64,000 nucleotides of DNA from Steromphala cineraria (taxonomy: Eukaryota > Mollusca > Gastropoda > Trochida > Trochidae). The DNA lies in assembly GCA_916613615.1 (NCBI GenBank), contig OU744725.1, positions 71,828,868-71,892,867 on the forward strand, in the 5' to 3' direction. The notes beneath the pieces were generated by a model. That model was not told where the DNA came from and made no database searches. It saw only the letters and a program-made list of their open reading frames with translations. Numbering within the stretch: position 1 is the first letter of the stretch; each line of letters starts with the position of its first letter. The position numbers and the translations under genes were made by a program. Shown piece after piece: positions 25,245 through 37,200 of the stretch.

Positions 25245-25286
25245 TTAAGCTGTTGATTCAACTTGTTGGACAGGATGGACCCGATT
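25245..25286 (-). CDS. Paralog 3 exon 4: 13-residue cytoplasmic tail
   Basis: 42 nt after acceptor ATTCACTGTTTCAG. It reads NRVHPVQQVESTA and TAA in phase 0, 437 nt after the stalk donor. It is recognised by similarity to the paralog 2 tail. Confidence 0.7.
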   Translation of the reverse strand, partial: NRVHPVQQVESTA

Positions 25287-28200
25287 CTGAAACAGTGAAT
25301 ATTTTCTATTTTCATCAAACTTTAAACAAAATTGTTGTTCTAATTTGAACTGTTGATATCTCCTCTCAACATACCTGTTGAAGACGACTACGATTACAGG
25401 AGAACAACAGTGTATAGACGTTATGCTTGACATATATTAGACATTTAACAGTCAAAGAGAGTGATAAATGATAAATTAGAAATACAAATATTACGATACT
25501 TGAATGCAGTTTTTAAAACCAGGTGCAATATACTGACAATATAAGTTGAAAATAATATATCAATATCATTTTTCTATTAGAGCAGAAGTGAGTTAGAAGT
25601 TATTCAAAAAGGTATTCATATAAAACAATTTTAGATTTAAAGCCCGATCGGATTATTTACATTCTTAGATTATAAGGAATTATTGCCATTAAAGAAATTA
25701 ATCGGAACTTTTTAAATACTCACTTTGATCTTGAAGTGGTAGACGAGAATAGCGCCAATACCAACAAGAAGCAGCGCAGCGACACAGCCCACTATGATAT
25801 AGGTGGTTTGTCTGCTGCTTCCTGTCGTCTGGTGACTTTCAGTAGTGATGTCAGTCGCAGGATGAGGATTACTTTCTTTCGTCTGGTGACTTTCAGTAGT
25901 GATATCAGTCGCAGGATGAGGATTACTTTCATTCGTCTGGTGACCTTCAGTAGTGATGTCAGTCGCAGGATGAGGATTACTTTCATTCGTCTGGTGACTT
26001 TCAGTAGTGATATCAGTCGCAGGATGAGGATTACTTTCTTTCGTCTGGTGACTTTCAGTAGTGATATCAGTCGCAGGATGAGGATTACTTTCATTCGTCT
26101 GGTGACCTTCAGTAGTGATGTCAGTCGCAGGATGAGGATTACTTTCATTCGTCTGGTGACTTTCAGTAGTGATGTCAGTCGCAGGATGAGGATTACTTTC
26201 TTTCGTCTGGTGACTTTCAGTTGTGATGTCAATCGCAGGATGAGGATTACTTTCATTCGTCTGGTGACTTTCAGTAGTGATGTCAGTCACAGGATGAGGA
26301 TTACTTTCTTTCGTCTGGTGACTTTCAGTAGTGATGTCAGTAACAGGATGAGGATTACTTTCTTTCGTCTGGTGACTTTCAGTTGTGATGACAGTCGCAG
26401 GATGAGGATTACTTTCTTTCGTCTGGTGACTTTCAGCAGTGATGTCAGTCGCAGGATGAGGATTACTTTCATTCGTCTGGTGACTTTCAGTAGTGATGTC
26501 AGTCGCAGGATGAGGATTACTTTCATTCGTCTGGTGACTTTCAGTTGTGATGACAGTCACAGGATGAGGATTACTTTCATTCGTCTGGTGACTTTCAGTT
26601 GTGATGTCAGTCGCAGGATGAGGATTACTTTCATTCGTCTGGTGACTTTCAGCAGTGATGTCAGTCGCAGGATGAGGATTACTTTCATTCGTCTGGTGAC
26701 TTTCAGTTGTGATGTCAGTCGCAGGATGAGGATTACTTTCTTTCGTCTGGTGACTTTCAGCAGTGATGTCAGTCGCAGGATGAGGATTACTTTCTTTCGT
26801 CTGGTGACTTTCAGTTGTGATGTCAGTCGCAGGATGAGGATTACTTTCTTTCGTCTGGTGACTTTCAGTTGTGATGTCAGTCGCAGGATGAGGATTACTT
26901 TCATTCGTCTGGTGACTTTCAGTTGTGATGTCAGTCGCAGGATGAGGATTACTTTCATTCGTCTGGTGACTTTCAGCAGTGATGTCAGTCGCAGGATGAG
27001 GATTACTTTCATTCGTCTGGTGACTTTCAGTTGTGATGTCAGTCGCAGGATGAGGATTACTTTCATTCGTCTGCTGACTTTCAGCAGTGATGTCAGTCGC
27101 AGGATGAGGATTACTTTCATTCGTCTGGTGACTTTCAGTTGTGATGTCAGTCGCAGGATGAGGATTACTTTCATTCGTCTGGTGACTTTCAGTAGTGATG
27201 TCAGTCGCAGGATGAGGATTACTTTCATTCGTCTGGTGACTTTCAGTTGTGATGTCAGTCGCAGGATGAGGATTACTTTCATTCGTCTGGTGACTTTCAG
27301 CAGTGATGTCAGTCGCAGGATGAGGATTACTTTCTTTCGTCTGGTGACTTTCAGTAGTGATGTCAGTCGCAGGATGAGGATTACTTTCATTCGTCTGGTG
27401 ACTTTCAGTTGTGATGACAGTCGCAGGATGAGGATTACTTTCTTTAGTCTGGTGACTTTCAGTTGTGATGTCAGTCACAGGATGAGGATTACTTTCTTTC
27501 GTCTGGTGACTTTCAGTTGTGATGTCAGTCACAGGATGAGGATTACTTTCTTTCGTCTGGTGACTTTCAGTAGTGATGTCAGTCACATGATTGCTTCCTT
27601 TATCATGACGTGTCGTGGTTGTCTTAATACCCATTAAAGAAGTTGTTGTATTCATAGTTTGAACTGAAATTGTGGTTGAAGGACGTAACGTAGGCGTCTT
27701 AGTTACCATGGCTGAAGTTGTTGTATTCATTGAAAGAGCGGACGATGTGGTTGAAGGACGTAACGTAGGCGTCTTAGTTTCAATGGCAGAAGTTGTTGTA
27801 TTCATGGAAAGAGCGGGAGATGTGGTTGAAGGGCGTAACGTAGGCCTCTTAGTTTCCATGGCAGAAGTTGTTGTATTCATGGAAAGAGCGGGAGATGTGG
27901 TCGAAGGACGTAACGTAGGCGTCTTAGTTTCCATGGCTGAAGTTGTTCTATTCATGGAAAGAGCGGGAAATGTGGTCGAAGGACGTAACGTAGGCGTCTT
28001 AGTTTCCATGGCAGAAGTTGTTGTATTCATGGAAAGAGCGGGAGATGTGGTCGAAGGGCATAACGTAGGCGTCTTAGTTTCCATGGCAGAAGTTGTTGTA
28101 TTCATGGAAAGAGCGGGAGATGTGGTCGAAGGGCGTAACGTAGGCGTCTTAGTTTCCATGGCAGAAGTTGTTGTATTCATGGAAAGAGCGGGAGATGTGG

Positions 28201-31200
28201 TTGAAGGACGTACCGTAGGCGTCTTAGTTTCCATGACAGAAGTTGTTGTATTCATGGAAAGAGCGGGAGATGTGGTCGAAGGGCGTAACGTAGGCGTCTT
28301 AGTTTCCATGGCAGAAGTTGTTGTATTCATGGAAAGAGCGGGAGATGTGGTTGAAGGACGTACCGTAGGCGTCTTATTTTCCATGGCAGAAGTTGTTGTA
28401 TTCATGGATGGAGCGGGAGATGTGGTTGAAGGACGTTCCGTAGGCGTCTTAGTTTCCATGGCAGAAGTTGTTGTATTGATGGAAAGAGCGGGAGATGTGG
28501 TCGAAGGACGTAACGTAGGCGTCTTAGTTTCCATGGCAGAAGTTGTTGTATTCATGGAAAGAGCGGGAGATGTGGTCGAAGGGCGTACCGTAGGCGTCTT
28601 AGTTTCCATGCCAGAAGTTGTTGTATTCATGGAAAGAGCGGGAGATGTGGTTAAAGGACGTAACGTAGGCGTCTTAGTTTCCATGGCAGAAGTTGTTGTA
28701 TTCATGTAAAGAGCGGGAGATGTGGTCGAAGGGCGTAACGTAGGCGTCTTAGTTTCCATGGCAGAAGTTGTTGCATTCATGGAAAGAGCGGGAGATGTGG
28801 TTGAAGGGCGTAACGTAGGCGTCTTAGTTTCCATGGCAGAAGTTGTTGTATTCATGGATGGAGCGGGAGATGTGGTTGAAGGACGTAACGTAGGCGTCTT
28901 AGTTTCCATGGCAGAAGTTGTTGTATTCATGGAAAGAGCGGGAGATGTGGTCGAAGGACGTAACGTAGGCGTCTTAGTTTCCATGGCAGAAGTTGTTCTA
29001 TTCATGGAAAGAGCGGGAGATGTGGTCGAAGGGCGTAACGTAGGCGTCTTAGTTTCCATGGCAAAAGTTGTTGTATTCATGGAAAGAGTGGGAGATGTGG
29101 TTGAAGGGCGTAACGTAGGCGTCTTAGTTTCCATGGCAGAAGTTGTTGTATTCATGGAAAGAGCGGGAGATGTGGTTGAAGGGCGTACCGTAGGCGTCTT
29201 TGTTTCCATGGCAGAAGTTGTTGTATTCATGGAAAGAGCGGGAGATGTGGTTGAAGGACGTAACGTAGGCGTCTTAGTTTCCATGGCAGAAGTTGTTGTA
29301 TTCATGGAAAGAGCGGGAGATGTGGTTGAAGGACGTAACGTAGGCGTCTTAGATTCCATGGCAGAAGTTGTTGTATTCATGGAAAGAGCGGGAGATGTGG
29401 TAGAAGGGCGTAACGTAGGCGTCTTAGTTTCCATGGCAGAAGTTGTTGTATTCATGGAAAGAGCGGGAGATGTGGTCGAAGGACGTAACGTAGGCGTCTT
29501 AGTTTCCATGGCAGAAGTTGTTGTATTCATGGAAAGAGCGGGAGATGTGGTCGAAGGACGTAACGTAGGCGTCTTAGTTTCCATGGCAGAAGTTGTTGTA
29601 TTCATGGAAAGAGCGGGAGATGTGGTTGAAGGACGTACCGTAGGCGTCTTAGTTTCCATGGCAGAAGTTGTTGTATTCATGGAAAGAGCGGGAGATGTGG
29701 TTGAAGGGCGTAACGTAGGCGTCTTAGTTTCCATGGCAGAAGTTGTTGTATTCATGGAAAGAGCGGGAGATGTGGTCGAAGGGCGTAACGTAGGCGTCTT
29801 AGTTTCCATGGCAGAAGTTGTTGTATTCATGGAAAGAGCGTTAGATGTGGTTGAAGGACGTACCGTAGGCGTCTTAGTTTCCATGGCAGAAGTTGTTGCA
29901 TTCATGGAAAGAGCGTTAGATGTGGTCGAAGGGCGTACCGTAGGCGTCTTAGTTTCCATGGCAGAAGTTGTTGCATTCATGGAAAGAGCGGGAGATGTGG
30001 TTGAAGGGCGTAACGTAGGCGTCTTAGTTTCCATGGCAGAAGTTGTTGTATTCATGGAAAGAGCGGGAGATGTGATCGAAGGGCGTATCGTAGGCGTCTT
30101 AGTTTCCATGGCAGAAGTTGTTGCATTCATGGAAAGAGCGGGAGATGTGGTCGAAGGGCGTAACGTAGGTGTCTTAGTTACCATGGTAGAAGTTGTTGTA
30201 TTCATGGAAAGAGCGGGAGATGTGGTCGAAGGACGTAACGTAGGCGTCTTAGTTTCCATGGCAGAAGTTGTTGCATTCATGGAAAGAGCGTTAGATGTGG
30301 TCGAAGGGCGTACCGTAGGCGTCTTAGTTTCCATGGCAGAAGTTGTTGCATTCATGGAAAGAGCGGGAGATGTGGTCGAAGGACGTACCGTAGGCGTCTT
30401 AGTTTCCATGGCAGAAGTTGTTGTATTCATGGAAAGAGCGGGAGATGTGGTCGAAGGACGTACCGTAGGCATCTTAGTTTCCATGGCAGAAATTGTTGTA
30501 TTCATGGATGGAACTAAAACTGTAGATACAGGATGTATCATGGTTGTCGAATTGGCCATTGCCGTTGGTGCTTTTGTGATGGCTAAAACAGAATTTACAG
30601 TTAAAGGGGTTATAATGATTGTAGAATTAGTTAAAGAAGCGAGAAATGTTACAGTAAGTGAGATTCTCGTAAAACTAGGTCAGATTCTGTCTTATATTTT
30701 GTAAGGTGATTATTTTCTAGCAATAGTCTCTTAAGAGGTTATAAGTAAGAGAATACATCCGTATGAAGTTTTATTTTGAAAGGAAAACCTGAAAGCGGGT
30801 TAAGTAAGTCCTTAAAGGAGACTTAAAATAATCAGACCTACAAACCAATTTTTATCAGAAAACAAGACAAGTATTATCGAAAACTATATAAAATTTAAAT
30901 TTTCATAATAGAGATTGCTGGATTTTAACCTGTAGCCTTTCGCTCTATTAAGCGGACGCATTGCCACTGAAGGCTAGCTGTTAGAGTATGCTTGTAGTTT
31001 ACGTCAAGCTTTCTCTTTCTCTATATACCACCAAGAAGGGGGACATACTCTAAATCGCCGGATTTTGGGAATTTAAGAATCATTAAATGAATTTTGTTTT
31101 TTAATTTGATTTTTTAATCAACTTTCATAAAATCATGCAGATCGGGGCTTCCAACCAGGGTAGACGCCCAGTAAAATATAAGAAGATAAAAATATTTGAC

Positions 31201-34200
31201 GGAATATAAATTGAAGGAAACATTACTCTTCTGTATTTTGCTCTCGTAAAACCTCAAAAAGGTCCGGACAATTTCTCCATTCAAGTTTTTCTGAGAACTG
31301 AAAACCTCAGACCCAGGTTTCCTCCTTCACAGAATATACATTGCTAGGTGTTTTATGAACATTTTGAAATATAATTGTAGTGATTGATGGAGCAAGGGTG
31401 TCGGTTACAGGAGACACATTGAATGGTGTGTTGGTAACGTCGAGGGAAGGTAATTCAATAGAAGATGCATTTTCTCCCAACAGAGGCATATCAAGTCATG
31501 TTGATTTAGCCTCTGTTATATTACGCCGACTTTGTGGGATAGAATGGGAGATGCCTGCTTGGAGGCAATCAAAGTTAGTTGTGCAATCAGCGACGCTGTT
31601 CTTAAATCATCGTTTTGGCTACTGAATCAAGGGAAAAACATTGTGATATGAACCACCCTTTCCATGCGAGAATCGTTGTCATTTGATGAAGAAATTCAAA
31701 TGGATTGTGATGCGGGTTTTTCCGCCAGGGGAAACTGCCGGAACCCACGGGTTTCGGCGTAATAGAACAGAGGCTAAATCAACATGACTTGATCTGCCTC
31801 TGTGGGGAGAGAATGTAAAAGATGCAGCTAACAGAAAGTACAATAGTTAGTGTTCTGGTAACAACAGGGTTCGATATTGTAGTCATGGATAAGGCAGGAT
31901 GGTAACTTACAGACGAAATGTTTCTTATCGTGTCGGTCACAATAGGATGAAATGTTGGGGTCATGGAGGGATCAGGAACTGCTGAATGTACGTTCAATTC
32001 CCTAATTGTTATGGGAGGAAAACTTGTTGTATTGATGGGTGAAGCATGGGAGTGAGTTATAGCAGGCATATTTGTTTGTGATTTGTTAATATCAGTGGGG
32101 GTGGGGAGATATTGTACTAAAGGATGTCGGTTACAGAAATTACAATAGTTGGTGTTTCGGTAAAATCTGGTGAAGATACTGTAGACAGGGATGCAGCAAG
32201 GGTGTCGCTAACAGAAAGTACAATAGTTGGTGTGATGGTAACACCAGGAGACGATACTGTAGACATGGATGCAGCAAGGGTGTCGCTAACAGAGAGGACA
32301 ATAGTTGGTGTGATGGTAACACCAGGGGGCGATACTGTAGACATGGATGCAGCAAGGGTGTCGCTAACAGAAAGTACAATAGTTGGTGTGATGGTAACAC
32401 CAGGGGGCGATACTGTAGACATGGATGCAGCAAGGGTGTCGCTAACAGAAAGTACAATAGTTGGTGTAATGGTAACACCAGGGGGCGATACTGTAGACAT
32501 GGATGCAGCAAGGGTGTCGCTAACAGAAAGTACAATAGTTGGTGTAATGGTAACACCAGGGGACGATACTGTAGACATGGATGCAGCAAGGGTGTCGCTA
32601 ACAGAAAGTACAATAGTTGGTGTGATGGTAACACCAGGGGGCGATACTGTAGACATGGATAGGACAGGAGTGTAGATCACAGACGAAATATTCCTTATTG
32701 TGTCAGTCGCGATAGGGGAAATTGTTGTGGTCATGGATGGATTAAGATTGTTAACTGCTGAATGTATGTTGATTGTCGTATTTGTAACAGGAGCACACAC
32801 TTTGTATTCATTGGATATGCCAACTTAAGAATTACTGAAGGCACAATATTCTACATCTTCCCACGGCAAGGTGAAAACGTATCGAGCAACTCCTCGTTTA
32901 GACCTTGCCATTCGGAACAAATTCAAAATACTAACAGAAGATCTTTTTGAAAACTCTCTGAGTGAAATTTAATTTTAAACTTCAGTCCGCATGGTTGTTT
33001 TCATGTTTTTGATGAGCACCGAGAATGCAGAGAAGACAAACATTAATGTATCACTCAAATAAAGTGTTTCTCTTCCTTGTAAAACGCATCTGATTGGACT
33101 ATTCTACTTCCGTGCAGCGGGTTAAAATGCTAGCACAGAAATTGCGGCCAATGATGTCAAGGGAGGAATGGGAAAGTTTAGAAACTTTTTCGTTTCGCCC
33201 GTGACGTTGTGAAGAACAATATTTTGAGTTTTGTCGAGTTTGGGGGAAGATATTGTAGTGATGGATGACGCAAGGATGTGAGTTACAGAAGGCGCATTTG
33301 TTCGTGGAAATATTGTTTGTGTTTTGTTAACTTCGTGGAAAATATTGTTATAGTTGTAGAAAGTTCGTTGGATGGTGTCTTGGTTACATCGAGTAAAGAT
33401 ACTGTTGGCATTGAGTAGAAAGTAGACTGCTGTGTGTTTTGGAAACATTGAAGGACGATGATGTACTAAGGGATGGAGCAAGAGAGTTCGTTATAGATAT
33501 TTCATTTGCTGGGAGCACCTTTAGAATCCCTCACCAAATAAGCTCTCGTGCCGGAAGTGTGTAAAGAGCACGCGCCTACGGCCAGTGGCTGTTTGGTGGT
33601 GTTGAGAGAGAGGCAAGACACAAGATTTTTATGGTACCAGTAGCAACTAGGGATACTGAAACTTTGATTCCATTAATCAAGAAATGGATTTTACCTGGTT
33701 CTATTATCATTTCTGATTGCTGGAAACCTTATTATCGCTTTGATAACGATCCGGATTATACACACCTCACTGTCAATCACTCTAAAAACTTCAAAGATCC
33801 GAATACAGGTGCGCATACAAATACAATTGAAGGGGCTTGCATGCATGGCTACATAATGAAGCAAATGAAGTTGCACGCCAATTTCCTCTTTCCAATGTTC
33901 CAGGTAACATCCCTCTGCATTAAGCTGCCCACCGACTTGAAACTCGACAATCCTTCGAACATCTACCAGGCCACGGTTGGTTTTCACCAAACATATTCAT
34001 GCACGTTTGCGTTTTTGATGAGTATTTTTTTTTTAAATGCTCACATTAACATGTGTGTCATGTTTGGATGAATAACGTCGAGAGGGAAAGAAAGGATAAC
34101 ATTCAATCAAAATAAAAAGAAAGAAATAAAAAAATCCCCTTCCCCGATTAAAAATAGGGGGCAAGCCCCCCTTAACCCCCTTATAGTCTTAAAGAATAAA

Positions 34201-37200
34201 AATCTAAATAAAACAAACGAATAACAAACAAGAAATGAAAAAATCAAAACAAATATCAATTATAAAAAAATAACAAAAACGAAAAAAAAAACACGAAAAA
34301 CTTACTGAAAACAAAATACAATTTGAAAAATAAACAAAATGTTAAACAAAAAGAATTTAACAAAAACAAAAGAAACTACTTTAAAAATTGGTACAGTATA
34401 TATAAAACTTACCTTGAAGTAATGTTTTATTTAAAAAATCGGGAATATGGAATGCAACTTGTCAAAACGACGCTGGGTCATGGTGGAAAACCCTCTTATG
34501 CCGACTCGATAACATTGAATCTGTGACGAAAGTCGTTTAAAAAATATACAAAAGGGGCCCTATTAAAGATAAGATGTTTGCTATTGTCAAATAGTATCAT
34601 TGATTGGAAATGTAAAACGACTTGTGAACGACATTAAAGGGTAAACAACAATGGCGTCGTGAATGACAACTCTCGCTTCGATGAGAAATGACGTCTGCGC
34701 ATGTCCGGTAGTATAAAAAAATTCGAGAATGTTTTTTAAGATAAATTCCACGTGCCGAAATGGAATTTGGTGAGGGATTCTAAAGGTAGGCCGTTTTATG
34801 GAGTAAAGGATTGAGTGAAATGTGCTGCAGTTATTAATTGTAAAGGATGTGTTATCTGCACTATGAATGTGTGTGTATTGGTTGCACCATATATATGATG
34901 ATGAATGGGTAACTGGGGCAGCTGCAGGCACATAGTGTGTACTGGTTGACTGCAATTGGACCACGAATTAAGGTTAATGTTTGATACCGATATCGTTACT
35001 GGAGTCCTAAATCTAATACCTGTAGGTTCTATCCGTGGATTTGTTTTTTCTGTTGGATGTGATGTTTGAGTTTCTCTCACTTCTGATTTAGTTGTCCATT
35101 CTGTAGTTAAGACATCGGGAAATGCAGCTGATGGGTTAAGGTCATTTTTAGGAAAAGCCTCGGATGCATTATATAGAGTACATATTGACGATGTTGTTGA
35201 ATCTGGAACATAATTGTGTATATGATATGAACAGTTGAGAATATTATTGCGATTGATTTCGCTTTGCATTTCTATAAGTCAATAGTCTATCCATATTGCA
35301 TCCTGTCTCAGGGTACGAACGTTACGCTAACTCCACTAATCTGTACCCTGGGCTCAGAAGCTAGATTCGCTCGCGCGGCCCGACTTAGGATTTCCCCAAT
35401 CAAATCATTTTCTCGCGACCTTCTCGATAAAATTTCAACGAGAAAATGATTTGATTGGCTATATCCCAACTCGAGCCGAGAGAGCGAATCTAGCTTCTGA
35501 GCCCAGGGTACAGATTAGTGGAGTAAGCGTAACGTTCGTACCCCGAGACAGGATGTCCATATTGACGATGCTCTTAAAACTGAAATTAATTATTGTGTAA
35601 ATGAACAGTTGTGGATAAGGTTATATTGCGATTGATTTCGGTATGCATTTACAACACAATAGTATAATCATTTTGAAAAATTTCTTTAAAAACTGTCACA
35701 GATAAATTCCAATTAATGAATAAATGTTGATGAATGTATAATAGGTTTTTCATAGATATTTTCTGGACACCTTTTTATACTCCGCAACACCATAGAAGCT
35801 GATGCAAATTGAAGACATCTTAAAACAACGATAATGACAAAATTGAAATGAAATTTCATGAAAATCGAAATAAAGGTGCGAGGTATGTCTTTGTAGTTTG
35901 TATATATAAGATATAATAGCTACTTACTTGAAATACACTGATAGGTATAAACTACTATATCCACTGAATGATTCGTCAATCCATAGAATACTGCTTTTTG
36001 CGTTGTCAATGAACAAGTTTCATTTTCAGAGGAGCAGTTGTTGAACATGGCTCTAACTGTCGCGTTTTGGTTCGGTAATGTGAAATTTCCTATCATCTTA
36101 TCACCAGTGATATTAAGGAAACAACATGATTTCTTCAAGTTAGCCGTTATGTTGTTGTGAAGCACCGACACACAGTCTCCCTGCTTCTGTATGAGACTGA
36201 CAGACACGAGCTGTACATGCTCTCCGGGAGGACAGGTTGCAGTCTGGACACCATCGGGTTGACATTCCTTGACGTAGTGACAGTTTGAGGCGCCAACGTA
36301 TCCTGCAATGATAGCAATGATGTCAATGATACGAATACATATTGTACTGTCACAGCCTAACATTTTGTTACCTATTGAAGATAATTTTTTCCAAATCCTT
36401 TATTCACAATCTTTGTAAAATTCACTGTAAATAATTAAATGTTATAATTCTCACCGACGAGCAGAGGTCCATTTTTTAAAGTGACAGTACTAAGGTGAAC
36501 ATTGGGCTAATATGATCGGTGCTGTATATTTTACATGATATGAATTTATGCCTGTATTATGGTTAATTCTACCATAAATGTGCAAAATACTCCTTTCTGA
36601 TTGGCTACTCTAAACAAATCGAATGGGCATATGATTTGGTTATCCGGTGCTGTGTTTACTTCGTCTAATGCGCAAGAATTCATTTGTTGCCTAGCAACAT
36701 GTAGTTCTAAAATGTCTCTGCTGTGTCAGAATTTTTTACAACATCAGCCATTAATGTGTTTTCTGCGAATTATTTATCAGAATGTGTCAAACGTTCCACA
36801 ACCTAGCGATTGAATGATGTCAAAGTCTGCAAATTCAAAAAAAGACGGACAACAGTTCAGATTTTCTTTTGGCAGGGTCAATCATTTAGAAACTAGCGTT
36901 GGACAGAAACGGTCTCGAAAAGGTATACCGAAATACGGAGTACACTGACCTCAAAATTATTTACAACAGCAATGCCATAATACCGACTTCAAGTTTGTGA
37001 CTATATTCAGAACATCTTCCAAGCGCTAACAACCGTCACGAAATGTGAATGTCTAATAGAGTGAGCTCCCTTTTGAGCATTTAGATATTGTCGGTAAAGT
37101 CAGAGGCTAACTGTCAGTAACGTCATTCGAGATTCCAAACTACGTCAATACTGTATCGAAAATCGTGCACGGGCGTCATGACACAGCACACCCGAGTCAA

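Larger units (their letters stand above)
31307..35279 (-). pseudogene. Decayed mucin stalk exon(s) with 26-residue repeats, in paralog 3 intron
   Basis: Minus-strand open stretches at 35278-34796, 33481-33122, 32823-32117, 32069-31779 and 31489-31307 are Thr/Ser-rich. All but the first share units related to SVSDTLAASMSTV / SPPGVTITPTIVL. The best preserved part (32640-32150) holds about six 78-nt copies. The stretches are separated by stops and by inserted elements, including Merlin at 33517-34787. Two pieces begin after AG in phase 1 (35278 and 32823), so they could once have spliced to the exon at 35928. None contains a transmembrane helix. Alternatively they still contribute to a minor or secreted isoform. 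Confidence 0.55.

Noticed and set aside
25830..27590. Regular 54-nt repeats as a possible CRISPR array
   Set aside because: Units abut without unique spacers and keep a reading frame; eukaryotic context.
25736..30704. Long plus-strand open frames (633, 345 and 660 residues) opposite the paralog 3 stalk
   Set aside because: They are mirror frames of in-frame minisatellites; any stop-free 54- or 75-nt unit stays open on repetition. They have no leader, domain or splice context, while the minus frame has acceptor, helix and donor.
33631..34071. Bacterial IS1595 gene acquired by transfer
   Set aside because: Merlin transposons are the eukaryotic relatives of this family, and the copy has Merlin-style short termini and sits amid eukaryotic repeats.
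36601..36813. 70-residue plus-strand frame
   Set aside because: No domain, no splice or start context, and it lies in paralog 3 intron 1.
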